A stretch of DNA of 64,000 nucleotides from Chryseobacterium soli (GTDB lineage Bacteria; Bacteroidota; Bacteroidia; Flavobacteriales; Weeksellaceae): positions 248,001 through 312,000 of the forward strand of contig NZ_JPRH01000003.1 of NCBI RefSeq assembly GCF_000737705.1. Reading direction: 5' to 3'. Numbering within the stretch: position 1 is the stretch's first letter; each line of letters begins with the position of its first letter. Under the pieces are notes generated by a model. It did not search any database. It was not told where the DNA came from and saw only the letters and a list, made by a program, of their open reading frames with translations. The position numbers and the translations under genes are program-made. Shown one piece after another: positions 17,867 through 29,600 of the stretch.

Positions 17867-18841
17867 ATGAAAAGAATTCTAATAACCGTAGTATTCAGTT
17901 TATTTCTTTTTACAGGCAGACTTCTCTCTCAGGAAACCCCTGTTTCCTATGTTGAAAAAGCCATTCAGCTGATGGAGCAAAATTCCGTGAATAAAAAAAC
18001 AATCGACTGGACGACAATACGAAAAAAATATCTGAAGCAGGCCGGCGAAAAAAAGACGGTAAGGGAAACGTATCCCATCATCAGGGATATTCTTGGGAAC
18101 TTAGGAGATCATCATTCCAAACTGTACGAGCCTGAAGTTATTGTGGATTATTTGAAAAGATTTAAAGAGGTAGGAGCTCCGTTTCCGTATCCAAAAGACA
18201 GCCTGATTGATCATACAATGGCATATATAACAGTACCTGCCATCGGAAATCTTAACCAGGATGACTGGAATGAATATGTACAGACATTTTATGATAAAGT
18301 AAAAAAACTGGATCAAAGTAATCCCAAATTATGGATTATCGATCTTAGAAATAATGAAGGAGGAATGTTTTCGCCCATGTTAAAAGCAATCCGGCCTTTT
18401 TTAGATCGTGATAATACCTCTGGCTCCAGCGATAGTGCAGGAGATATAAGCTTTTTTAACAGCAAAAAAGATGGAATCTATTTCGGAAAACGGAAAATAG
18501 ATGCGATCCCGGTTCCGGATATTGTGATCAAAAATAAAAACAAACCAATCTATATTTTAACGAACAAAGTAACAGCAAGTTCCGGAGAATTTGTAGTGGC
18601 AAGTTTCAGAGGACAGAAAAACGTTAAAATTGTCGGATGTAATACGACGGGATTAACGTCTGACAATTCTGATTTCAGGCTGCCGGATAACGCTTTTCTG
18701 GTACTTACTACCGGAACATTAATCGACCGTACCAAATACCTATATAAGGAAGTGGGAAAAGGAATTCCTGCGGATATTGAGATTAAAAGTGATCAGTTAA
18801 GCGATTATATCAATACAATAAAGGAACAGCAGAAGCTGTAA
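17867..18841 (+). CDS. S41 family peptidase (C-terminal processing protease-like)
   Basis: 324 aa with a signal peptide (about 1-21, ending LLSQ). The S41 core is visible: IIDLRNNEGGMFSPML, YILTNKVTASSGEFVVASF with likely catalytic Ser238, and VGCNTTGLTSDNSDF. No PDZ domain is apparent, so this is the compact peptidase type, exported to periplasm or surface. A preceding helical region contains DHHSKLYEP, typical of tricorn-core-like members. Substrate unknown. Preceded by a 244-nt gap with no feature I can support, and followed by small hypotheticals in the same direction. Confidence 0.85.
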   Translation: MKRILITVVFSLFLFTGRLLSQETPVSYVEKAIQLMEQNSVNKKTIDWTTIRKKYLKQAGEKKTVRETYPIIRDILGNLGDHHSKLYEPEVIVDYLKRFKEVGAPFPYPKDSLIDHTMAYITVPAIGNLNQDDWNEYVQTFYDKVKKLDQSNPKLWIIDLRNNEGGMFSPMLKAIRPFLDRDNTSGSSDSAGDISFFNSKKDGIYFGKRKIDAIPVPDIVIKNKNKPIYILTNKVTASSGEFVVASFRGQKNVKIVGCNTTGLTSDNSDFRLPDNAFLVLTTGTLIDRTKYLYKEVGKGIPADIEIKSDQLSDYINTIKEQQKL

Positions 18842-18922
18842 AAAATTATTTATAGTATTTCAGCGGTAAAATTAAGCTGATTTCCAATACAATTTTCTAT
18901 ATTTAGAATAAATTCACCCACG

Positions 18923-19165
18923 ATGAAAACATCAGAATTAAAAACTGATTTATTAAACCGAATTACTCAATTGCAGGATCCCAGGATTATTGCGGAAATC
19001 CATAACTTTTTAGATGTTGAAATGCCTCAGAATCAGCACGATTCTGTTTCTCATACTTCTTATGATGACCGGGTTTTCCAGGCTGGAGAAGACTGTAAAA
19101 ATGCAGTGTATCTTACGGAAGATAAAGCCAATCAGGATATTGAAGAATGGCTGAATGAAAAGTGA
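18923..19165 (+). CDS. Hypothetical 80-aa acidic protein (antitoxin-like)
   Basis: 80 aa, soluble. The start (MKTSELKTDLLNRITQLQDP) and the acidic end (DKANQDIEEWLNEK) resemble small antitoxin-type proteins of Bacteroidota that pair with RelE/ParE toxins. No toxin frame follows; the next gene encodes a secreted protein, so the resemblance may be misleading or this is an orphan. Confidence 0.6.
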   Translation: MKTSELKTDLLNRITQLQDPRIIAEIHNFLDVEMPQNQHDSVSHTSYDDRVFQAGEDCKNAVYLTEDKANQDIEEWLNEK

Positions 19166-19212
19166 TTTGGATTTTCCAGAGTCACCAAAATTCAAAAAGA
19201 CAAACATAATTC

Positions 19213-19680
19213 ATGATGAGGTTTAGATTATTTTTAACGGTTTTATTAAGTAGTACATCGTATATGATGTGTTTTGGGCAGCATTTTACAATTGAAGAGC
19301 TTCAGAAATTCAATACGGTTGATATGTCCACTTTTAAACAGGAAATTAAAAAGCAGGATTACACTTTCTACGACAAAACAGAAAGTAATGAATTCCTTCT
19401 GAATGAATACGACAGTCCGGATTTTCAATATAAAATCGGAAAGTTCGAATATAAAAATGATCCTTCCCAAAATATGATCCAGCTGGAGTTTAAGGATAAA
19501 AAGGAATACGACCAATATGAGGAAACCGTAAAAAAGGTAGGGTATAAACCATCCGGTACCGGTAAAATATTCGGTGGTGAGACTTATATCGATTATGTAA
19601 AACAAAAATCCAGAATCAGATTGGTTTCCCCGAAAAAAGACCTGCCTAACGAACCTTATACGATATTGGTTTTCAATTAA
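19213..19680 (+). CDS. Hypothetical secreted protein
   Basis: 155 aa (or 154 from the second ATG at 19216). Signal peptide about 1-22 ending CFGQ. The mature part is charged with alternating Lys and Glu/Asp and contains a short repeat-like pattern (FQYKIGKFEYKND; YDQYEETVKKVGYKPSG). No family recognised. It begins 47 nt after the 80-aa ORF and ends 10 nt before the AraC gene, so the three may form one transcript. Confidence 0.65.
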   Translation: MMRFRLFLTVLLSSTSYMMCFGQHFTIEELQKFNTVDMSTFKQEIKKQDYTFYDKTESNEFLLNEYDSPDFQYKIGKFEYKNDPSQNMIQLEFKDKKEYDQYEETVKKVGYKPSGTGKIFGGETYIDYVKQKSRIRLVSPKKDLPNEPYTILVFN

Positions 19681-19690
19681 AATTATTATT

Positions 19691-20443
19691 GTGGAAGATC
19701 TTGTTTACAGGAGCGAGCAACCCAATAGATTACTTTCAGATTTCATCGAAAGCTTCTGGATGCTGGATAATCCTTCAGGTGATAAAGAAGTAGTATTGCT
19801 CCCCGACGGCAGGATAGATGTAATCTTTTCCCAGTCGGATAGAGATCCGTTTCATATTGTTTTATTAGGAATTGGCACCCATCCCGAGCAGATTATTCTT
19901 GCTGAAAAGACTAAAATTTTTGCGGTGAGTTTCAATGTACTGGCTGCAGAATATATCCTCCATGAATCGGTTTCAGATCTTGTAAATGGAGCGAAGAATC
20001 TCCCTTCTGATTTCTGGGGTTTTTCTGTTGAGGATTTTAATGATTTTGATAAATTTTGTCAAAAAGCATCAGAAAAAATTCAGGAACAGTTTCTGATTCA
20101 AAAAATGGATGAAAGAAAACGTAAGCTTTTCCAATTGATTTATTCATCAAGAGGTGCGCTCAGTGTAAAAGAATTATCTGAAAAAGTCATCTGGAGCGAA
20201 AGACAGATCAACCGTTATTTCAATAAACAGTTTGGGATTTCCTTAAAATCCTATTGTGGAATTCTCCGTTTCAGAGCCTCTTTCGGACACATTAAAGAAG
20301 GAAAATTATTTCCGGAACAGAACTTCAGCGACCAGTCCCATTTCATTAAAGAAATAAAAAAACTCTCAGGTTTTCTGCCTAAAGAACTCAATCAAAATAA
20401 AAACGACCGATTTATACAATTTTCCGTGCTGCCTAAAAAGTAA
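19691..20443 (+). CDS. AraC-family transcriptional regulator
   Basis: 250 aa starting at GTG (19691). The N-terminal ligand-like domain (about 1-125) has FIESFWMLDN and LLPDGRIDVIFS, typical of the AraC subgroup annotated with DUF6597. The C-terminal HTH pair (about 150-235) has LSVKELSEKVIWSERQINRYF, GISLKSY and the signature FSDQSHFIKEIKKLSGFLPKEL. It ends immediately before the flavin monooxygenase gene; a separate -7 box overlaps its stop codon, so the two may be co-transcribed and also separately promoted. It may control that enzyme. A broken relative lies at 41478-42131. Confidence 0.88.
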   Translation: MEDLVYRSEQPNRLLSDFIESFWMLDNPSGDKEVVLLPDGRIDVIFSQSDRDPFHIVLLGIGTHPEQIILAEKTKIFAVSFNVLAAEYILHESVSDLVNGAKNLPSDFWGFSVEDFNDFDKFCQKASEKIQEQFLIQKMDERKRKLFQLIYSSRGALSVKELSEKVIWSERQINRYFNKQFGISLKSYCGILRFRASFGHIKEGKLFPEQNFSDQSHFIKEIKKLSGFLPKELNQNKNDRFIQFSVLPKK

Positions 20444-20448
20444 TTTTG
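20441..20448 (+). promoter_or_regulatory. -7 box before the flavin monooxygenase gene
   Basis: TAATTTTG matches TAnnTTTG and overlaps the AraC stop codon. It favours the ATG at 20467 over a TTG-initiated frame at 20446, which would lie within the promoter. Confidence 0.55.
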
Positions 20449-20466
20449 TCCCATAATTTCAACATT

Positions 20467-21615
20467 ATGGTAATAGAACATAAAAAAATTGCAATCGTAG
20501 GAGGCGGGCCTGGAGGACTTACCCTTGCCAGATTACTGCAGATGAAAGGTGCAGATGTGAAAGTATATGAACGTGATGCCCATAAAAATGTAAGAGTTCA
20601 GGGAGCGACATTGGATCTTCATGAGGAATCCGGACTTGAAGCACTGAGAAGAGCAGGCCTGATGGAAGGATTTACCGCCAATTATCGTCCCGATGCAGGA
20701 AAGCTGAAGATTCTGGATAAAGATTTTAAAGTGTATTTGGATGAACATTCTTTGCTGAATTCCCATTCTGAAGACCGACCGGAAATTGACAGATCTCCGC
20801 TTCGGAAAATACTTTTAGAATCTTTGCAGCCGGACACTGTAGTGTGGGACAGTCATTTTATTTCCATGGAAAAGAAAGATAACGGCTGGCTCTTGCATTG
20901 TAAAAACAATAAATCTTATTATGCAGATCTCGTAATCGGAGCAGAAGGAGCGCGTTCAAAAATACGCTCTTATCTTACCGGGATACAACCTGTCTATTCC
21001 GGCGTAACGATGGTTGAGGGTAATATTGCGAATGCAGAAATCAATGCTCTGGAGATTTTTAAATGGGCTAACGGAGGTAAAATATTTGCATTGGATGAAA
21101 GTAAATCATTATTGCTCAGTATAAAAGGAGACGGAACGCTCACTTTTTATACGGGTTGTAATGTAGATGAAAACTGGGTGCGGGAATCAGGAATTGATTT
21201 TAGTAAAAAAGAACAGGTTTTTGAATGGTTTAAAAATGAATTTCATACTTGGGACAAACGGTGGAATGAATTATTTGAAAGTGAAAACGTTGTAATCATT
21301 CCACGGCCGCAATACTATTATCCGCTTGATCAGGCTTGGGAAACACAATCGGATCTTACCCTGCTTGGGGATGCTGCCCATGTAATGCCTCCGTATGCAG
21401 GAGAAGGGGTAAATATGGCCATGCAGGATGCCTTTGAGCTCGCTGAATGTTTAGCAGATCAAAAATTCAGGACCATCAAAGAAGCCCTTAAACAGTATGA
21501 AAAAAATATGCTTAAACGAGCTTCAGAAATGACAGCAGCTACACTGGATAATACCAATCTGATACATGCTGAAGGTGCAGTAGATCATCTTTTGAAAATG
21601 TTTAATGGGGAATAG
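20467..21615 (+). CDS. FAD-dependent monooxygenase, Tet(X)-like
   Basis: 382 aa from ATG 20467. Group A flavoprotein monooxygenase: Rossmann motif VGGGPGGL (11-18), the GATLDLHEESG stretch where Tet(X) has GGTLDLHKGSG, the EIDRSPLRKILLESL segment, and the FAD motif GDAAHVMPPYAGEGVN (about 301-316). Length is almost that of Tet(X) (388 aa) and motif order is the same, so it belongs to this neighbourhood of the family. Identity looks moderate rather than orthologous, so tetracycline degradation is only a possibility; other aromatic or drug substrates are equally likely. It is preceded by an AraC regulator and ends before a strong terminator. Cytoplasmic; no signal peptide. Confidence 0.87.
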   Translation: MVIEHKKIAIVGGGPGGLTLARLLQMKGADVKVYERDAHKNVRVQGATLDLHEESGLEALRRAGLMEGFTANYRPDAGKLKILDKDFKVYLDEHSLLNSHSEDRPEIDRSPLRKILLESLQPDTVVWDSHFISMEKKDNGWLLHCKNNKSYYADLVIGAEGARSKIRSYLTGIQPVYSGVTMVEGNIANAEINALEIFKWANGGKIFALDESKSLLLSIKGDGTLTFYTGCNVDENWVRESGIDFSKKEQVFEWFKNEFHTWDKRWNELFESENVVIIPRPQYYYPLDQAWETQSDLTLLGDAAHVMPPYAGEGVNMAMQDAFELAECLADQKFRTIKEALKQYEKNMLKRASEMTAATLDNTNLIHAEGAVDHLLKMFNGE

Positions 21616-21651
21616 AGAAATGAGATATTACTTATCTGGTTCGTAAAATAA

Positions 21652-21686
21652 AAAAGAGACTGTCATATTACAGGACAGTCTCTTTT
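21652..21686. terminator. Bidirectional terminator
   Basis: Perfect 13-bp stem AAAAGAGACTGTC (21652-21664) / GACAGTCTCTTTT (21674-21686) with a 9-nt loop, lying between the convergent monooxygenase and LRR-protein genes. Confidence 0.93.
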
Positions 21687-21703
21687 ACTATTGGGAAATA
21701 CTA

Positions 21704-24172
21704 TTATTTCTTTATAAATTTCTGTGCAGTTGCTTCATCTTTCGTAAATAATTTGATGATATAGTTTCCTTTTGCCAGTTCTGAAACTGATAGAGCATTG
21801 TCTTTTACTGCGGAAGTCTTTATAATCCTTCCGGTTGCATCATATATTTCAGCTCTTGTCACTGCGTCTTTTGATTTGATATACAATACTTCCTGTACAG
21901 GATTGGGATAAACACTCAGCTGATCTTTATTTGTCTTGGTTTCTGAGGTAGCCAATACCCCTCTTACTGTTGTGGTGTAAGTATTCGTGATGATTGGAGC
22001 ATTATAATCAAAATAGATATTAGCCGTATTGCTGAAACTGTCACCAGGGGTTAAGATAGATTTTGTTTTGATTTTGAAAGAAATATATCCATCATTGTGG
22101 GCATCATCAAATGGCAGCTGGATATTCTCAAAAATAAATTCTACCACATTATTGTTCGTCACTCTTGTTACAAAATTATGGCTGGCATCCAGCGGTCTTA
22201 AGGTAGCCACATCAAATTTTGCAGCATCAATTACATCTTTTACCACAATATTTTGAGCATTGGCGCTTCCTGTGTTTTCAAACCTGATCAGATAATGAAC
22301 ATAGTCTCCGATCTGAGTCTGGCTGATGGTTGTTCCTTCCAGACATGTTTTATCATTGGGATCAAAAGAATTAACCAATGTTTGATTCAGAACAAATGTA
22401 TTGTCCGCAGGTGTTTCATCGACTGCACCATTGATTTGAGTCGTATACTGCAGAATATCGCCTCCCTGCAAAGGGGGAACCTGTGTTGGGGTATTCAATG
22501 TAAAGGTTACGGTGATTTCTCTCGTTTCAAAAGGAAGGAGACTGATAAAATTCCAATCTAAAGCACCTGTAGCCTGTGAAGTTGGAGCAGTGGTTGAATT
22601 AAGATAATCCATCACATTATCATCAAAATTCAGTACAATTGTTCCAGACTGTGTTGTTGTTCCTTTGTTTTTATAAATAATTTTGTATTTGCTATTAAAG
22701 CCTGGTGCAGCCTGTGTCACCGGAATAGTTATAATTTCCAGATCATTATGCGTACCATTTGCAATAAGACAAAAATTTTGGTTCATCGGACTTGCTTGTG
22801 CTGGGAAATTGGCTGTGAATCCTGTAGGTGAAATATTGAAATAAGTTGGGTTTTCAAGAATCGGTGTGATGATATGAGAGCCTGCCTGTACAGGAATTGA
22901 ATATGATCCTGAAGCGTCAGCGATGATACTTCCTGTAGTTCCAGACCCAACGATAGTGAATTTCTGAAATGCCTTACTGATGTCATTAACATCACATCCG
23001 TTGGCATTGCTGTCATATTTTGTAGTTCCCTGAACCGTATAAAAAGTCCCGCCGGGTGTGAATGAACAATAGGAATTAACTGTTACATTGTTGTAACCAT
23101 AACCGGTATTACTGCTTATGATCTGGCTCATTTCAGCATCATCGCAGCATATATAATGAATATTCGGGTTGTTTGCGTAGTTGAGACTTTGAACTTTATT
23201 GTTTTTCAAGAACAAAGTCTCCAGATTATTATTCTGAAAATTGGGATAGACAAGCAGTGGATTATTGGATATATCTGCTGAAGTCAATAGGTTATCACTG
23301 ATCATCAAGGTTTTCAATAAAGGAACTGCTGAAAAATTAATAGTGGTGATTTGGTTATTGATAATCCTTAAATAGTTTAATTTCGGACTCTGACTGAGAT
23401 CAAGGCCAGATAAGTTATTATAACTTGCCTCAATATATTCAAGTTTCGGAGTATTTTGAAGATTAATTGAAGTAAGCTGATTGGCCGAGCATGAAAGTCT
23501 TTCAAGCTGGGTACGGTTGCTTACATTTAGGCTTGTTAATGAATTTCCGATAATACTGAACCTGTAAAGATCAGGCAGTGAACTTACATCGATACTGGTC
23601 ATCTCATTGTAATCACAAGATAAATACTTTATAGTGCTACTTCCTGAATAATTAATGGTCTGTATTTTTCCGCTGCTACAGTTTAAATTATTCATTTTTG
23701 GAAGATTGGAAATATCAAGGTGAACAATATTGGCATTTCTCACACTGATGTTTTCAAGGATGGGACATCCCGTAAAATTGGCAGAAGACATGGTTACATT
23801 ATTGTCGAAATTTACCAGAGCCAGTTTGGGCATTCCGCTGACATCTACGGAAGTAAGCAGCGGACAATCTGATACCGTAAGATATTTTAGATTGGGAAAT
23901 GATTTCACTCCTTCAATAGACTGAATGTAATAGGTAGAAATACCGGGATTATAAATAGAGATGTCACTAATGTTAGCTGCCTCCGAAACCTGTATTTCCC
24001 CATCATTATTGGTATCAATGGTAGTCCAGGCGCCGCTGAGGTTTTGGGCAACCTCGTTGGTAGGGCTAGCGGAAAGTAATTTAGCTTTAAAATGCGCGTC
24101 AGGAATGGTTATATTCTGCGCATTTAATGCAAGATGTGCTAAGAATAGCACAAAAAAGTAAATGTTTTTCAT
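21704..24172 (-). CDS. Secreted LRR protein with T9SS sorting domain
   Basis: 822 aa. Signal peptide 1-18 (ending LALNA). Residues about 20-70 include TIDTNNDGEIQVSEA, an EF-hand-like calcium loop. About 70-370 is a run of roughly 20-residue leucine-rich repeats with Asn/Ser turns (LERLSCSANQLTSI, LEYIEASYNNLSGL, LNYLRIINNQITTI). A cysteine-containing cap follows (HYICCDDAEMS), then Ig-like/DUF11-type beta domains (about 400-735) with EFIFENIQLPFDDAHNDGY and NTANIYFDYNAPI. The last 75 residues (VYPNPVQEVLYIK ... KGNYIIKLFT) are a type A T9SS C-terminal sorting domain. It should cross the outer membrane by type IX secretion and become surface-bound or released. A binding or adhesive role is inferred from LRRs. 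Monocistronic. Confidence 0.92.
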   Translation of the reverse strand: MKNIYFFVLFLAHLALNAQNITIPDAHFKAKLLSASPTNEVAQNLSGAWTTIDTNNDGEIQVSEAANISDISIYNPGISTYYIQSIEGVKSFPNLKYLTVSDCPLLTSVDVSGMPKLALVNFDNNVTMSSANFTGCPILENISVRNANIVHLDISNLPKMNNLNCSSGKIQTINYSGSSTIKYLSCDYNEMTSIDVSSLPDLYRFSIIGNSLTSLNVSNRTQLERLSCSANQLTSINLQNTPKLEYIEASYNNLSGLDLSQSPKLNYLRIINNQITTINFSAVPLLKTLMISDNLLTSADISNNPLLVYPNFQNNNLETLFLKNNKVQSLNYANNPNIHYICCDDAEMSQIISSNTGYGYNNVTVNSYCSFTPGGTFYTVQGTTKYDSNANGCDVNDISKAFQKFTIVGSGTTGSIIADASGSYSIPVQAGSHIITPILENPTYFNISPTGFTANFPAQASPMNQNFCLIANGTHNDLEIITIPVTQAAPGFNSKYKIIYKNKGTTTQSGTIVLNFDDNVMDYLNSTTAPTSQATGALDWNFISLLPFETREITVTFTLNTPTQVPPLQGGDILQYTTQINGAVDETPADNTFVLNQTLVNSFDPNDKTCLEGTTISQTQIGDYVHYLIRFENTGSANAQNIVVKDVIDAAKFDVATLRPLDASHNFVTRVTNNNVVEFIFENIQLPFDDAHNDGYISFKIKTKSILTPGDSFSNTANIYFDYNAPIITNTYTTTVRGVLATSETKTNKDQLSVYPNPVQEVLYIKSKDAVTRAEIYDATGRIIKTSAVKDNALSVSELAKGNYIIKLFTKDEATAQKFIKK

Positions 24173-24344
24173 GGTTTAGTGATATTTAGTTTTGCTAAAT
24201 GTACAAAAAATAATTATTATTAAAGATATTTAATTTTAAGCTTGTATTTTGGGATTTAAGCCTTGTATTGTTGTGATATGTTTAATTAATTTTTGATTTT
24301 GTATTGAATATTAAAATTGATAATTGAATATTCAAACAAAAAAG

Positions 24345-24365
24345 GGCTGTGAAATTTTCACAGCC
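24345..24365 (-). terminator. Terminator of ligA
   Basis: GGCTGTGAAA...TTTCACAGCC hairpin 35 nt beyond the ligA stop; on the minus strand it is followed by CTTTTTTG, a proper U-tract. Confidence 0.9.
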
Positions 24366-24400
24366 TGCATGTATTTATTAATCTCAGATTTCGGACTTTT

Positions 24401-26422
<2,022 letters not shown>

Positions 26423-26426
26423 TTAG

Positions 26427-26434
26427 CAAAAATA
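26427..26434 (-). promoter_or_regulatory. -7 box of ligA
   Basis: TATTTTTG on the minus strand fits TAnnTTTG, 20 nt before the start codon. No clear -33 TTG. Confidence 0.6.
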
Positions 26435-26621
26435 GTTAAAGTAATTCCATTTAAAAAATAAGAGAATTAAATATTTCCAGAACATTAAAAACACGTAATA
26501 CCCTTTAATGAATTGATTCAACAGAAGATAAAATTGATATTGACAATACGTTAACATAACGTTTGCATTTAATTCAATAATTGTTAAAATTCTCTTAAAT
26601 AGCAAACACTCAATGTCTGGA

Positions 26622-26629
26622 TACCTTTG
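26622..26629 (+). promoter_or_regulatory. -7 box of the TonB receptor gene
   Basis: TACCTTTG matches TAnnTTTG. It lies downstream of a possible start at 26613 and so points to the ATG at 26649, which directly opens a signal peptide. Confidence 0.65.
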
Positions 26630-26648
26630 CCAAGCTAATTTGAAGAAA

Positions 26649-29600
26649 ATGAAAAAAGTAAAGATTGTATTGGGATTATTGTTTTTAGGACTTGGGACGA
26701 TGGCTTATGCACAGACCACTCAGGCATCCATTGTCGGAAAAGTGACCGGTTTGGGAAGCACGGCCCAGGAAAAAGTGAAAGTAACGATTGTGAATGAGTC
26801 TACAGGCTTCAAAACCGAGACTGAAACCAACTCAAAAGGAGAATATATTTTCAAAGAAATTCCTCTTGGCGGGCCTTACACGGTGATGGTAAATGATGAG
26901 AAAAAAGAAGGATATAATGTCAACTTTGGAGATCAGGTAACTGTAAACGTAAGTTTGGGAAATGGAGCAAAACTTATTGACGAAGTAGTGGTAACCGGAA
27001 ATCTGAAAAATAAGATCGGAAACCTGGGAGCAGCAACCGCTATTTCTGCCAAAAACATCAGTATGCTTCCCGTGAACGGAAGAAATTTTGCCAACCTTAC
27101 AGAATTGTCTCCTCTAAGTGGAAAAGGAGGTAATTTATCCGGGCAGTTAGGTTCTTCTACCAACTTTACGATTGACGGGATGACTGCAAAAAATCCCACA
27201 TCAGCAGGGTCTACCACCAGCAGAAGTGGGGCGCCTTTTTCTATTTCCATTGAAGCCGTACGTGAATTTAAAATCACCACCAACCAGTATGATGTCACAC
27301 TGGGAAGAAGCGGTGGGGGTACCGTAAGTGCGGTGACCAAATCCGGAACGAATAAATTTTCAGGAAGCGCCTGGGAATATTTAAGAACCAACTGGCTTTC
27401 CAGTCCGTATGATATCAGAGGAAACAAAAGACAGAACGATTTCTCTACTTCTCAGTTTGGATTTTCATTAGGAGGTCCGATCATTAAAAATAAATTACAC
27501 TTCTTTGTAGCCTGGGATCACCAGTTAGATTCAAGACCGTTGCAGATTGCAGATATCAAATCTACAGATGATGAGAAAAGACTTAATACAACCACGCAGA
27601 CGCTTAATCAGTTTTTAGATATTGCAAGATCAAAATATGGGGTAGGAAATACTCCGCAGTTTGGAAGTTTTGATAAAGTAAGAAATTCAGATGCTGGGTT
27701 CCTTCGTTTGGACTGGCAGATCAACGAAAAAAACTTATTGACGTTAAGAAATAATTTCACGTATGATCTGAATAAAAACGGATTGGTAGATAATACGGCG
27801 ATTAATTTCTTCGAATCTTACGGGAATGATAAAAACCTGGATAACAGCCTACTCTTAACATTAAGAACGAATGTGAAGTCAAACATCACGAATGAATTAA
27901 AAGCACAGTATTTATACACTTTCCAGGACAGTTATCAGAATAATGAATTGGGTAAACCTGTACCAAGAGCTGTGGTTGAAGGGGTTCTATCCAGTGTTGG
28001 AGCTACCAATATCCAGATCGGAGGACATCGTTTTGGTCAGGAAGGTTTCCGAAATAATGTATTCCAGGTAGTAGATAATTTATACTACAACACAGACAAA
28101 ATTAAATATACGTTTGGAGCAGACCTGATGTATACCAGATCCAAATCGATTTACGGAAGTGAAGTGAACGGAAGATTTCAGTTTCAGGGGATGACGAATT
28201 TTGCCAATCTTACCCCTTACCGATTTTACAGAGAAGTGCCTTTGATGGATGATCCGTCTGTAAAATCCAGTATCTGGAATGCAGGAGTATATGGACAGCT
28301 TCAAGCTAAAATAGCAAAAGGTCTTGACTTTATGGCCGGATTAAGACTTGATTACGGAGGATACCCGAAAGCTGAATTCAATCAAAAGCTTTTTGACGAA
28401 ATGGGGATCAGAACCGATAATCAGATCAAATCTTTTGTGATTCAGCCGAGATTTCAGTTTGACTGGAATATCAATGAAGGAAATAAAGATTTCTTAAAAT
28501 TTGGTGCGGGAGTATTCTCTTCCGATATCAACAATTATATGGTGATTAATAACCTTGTTTTTGACGGGAAACATTTGGCAACAGTAGATGTGAACCCCGG
28601 TAAAATTGGACTGACTCCTGATTTCCCTGGGTACAGAAATGATTACGGAACGGTTCCTACCCTTTCACAATATCAGATTCCGACCATCAATTACACAGGA
28701 AAAGATGCAAAGATTCCAATCGTTTATAAAGCGAATATATCGTATACTCACTTCTTTAATGAAAGATTCAGAGCCGGAATCGCAGGATATATGGCATTGG
28801 GAAGAAATAATTACTTCTACTACGACAGAAACATGGTGGCCAACCCGTATTTCACGTTGGCTAATGAAGGAGGAAGAGGGGTGTATGTACCCGCATCTAC
28901 GATCATCAATAATGATGCTAATAAAAGTGTGAGTATCGATTGGAAAGAAGGCAGAATTAATAAAAACTTTGGAAGAGTACTGGAATTGGTGAGTGATGGT
29001 AAAGTGAATCAATATTCATTTGTAGTGGACACGAGTTACAGATATTGGAAAGATGGGGAAATCACAGCAAGTTATACGTGGTCTGATATCAAAGACAATA
29101 CTTCATACAACGGAAATGTAGCAAACTCTGCAACCCTTTCTACTCCGGTTCAGAGTGATCCGAGAGATTTAAGAATGAGCTATTCTGACAGCCAGTTCAG
29201 AAATAAAGTAGTGCTTTACGGAAACTCGCCTACCATTGCAGGATTTACTGTAGGACTTCGATATTCAGGGATTGGAGGAACACGTTTCTCTTTAACAACA
29301 GGAGGGAACGTCAATGGAGATTTTGTGGATTCCAACGATTTAGCCTATATCTTCCCGAATCTTACACAGGCGCTGCTTAGCGATCCGGATGTAGGTAAAG
29401 CTTTAAAAGATTATATCACGGATTATAACAATAAAATTGCAGAACGTAACGGTGGCAAAAACGGATTCTACGGAGTTTGGGATGTACGTGTCGCGAAAAA
29501 AATCAAATTTGATAAAATAGGAGCATTTGAACTTTCTGTAGATATCTTCAACGTGGCCAACCTTCTTAATAAAGAATGGGGGGTTAACAAATCATACGGT

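Noticed and set aside
18923..19165. Toxin-antitoxin operon
   Set aside because: Only an antitoxin-like frame is present; the following gene encodes a secreted protein, not a RelE/ParE toxin.
26613..26648. Start of the TonB receptor at the upstream ATG 26613
   Set aside because: It lies before the TACCTTTG box and would add residues ahead of a clean signal peptide.
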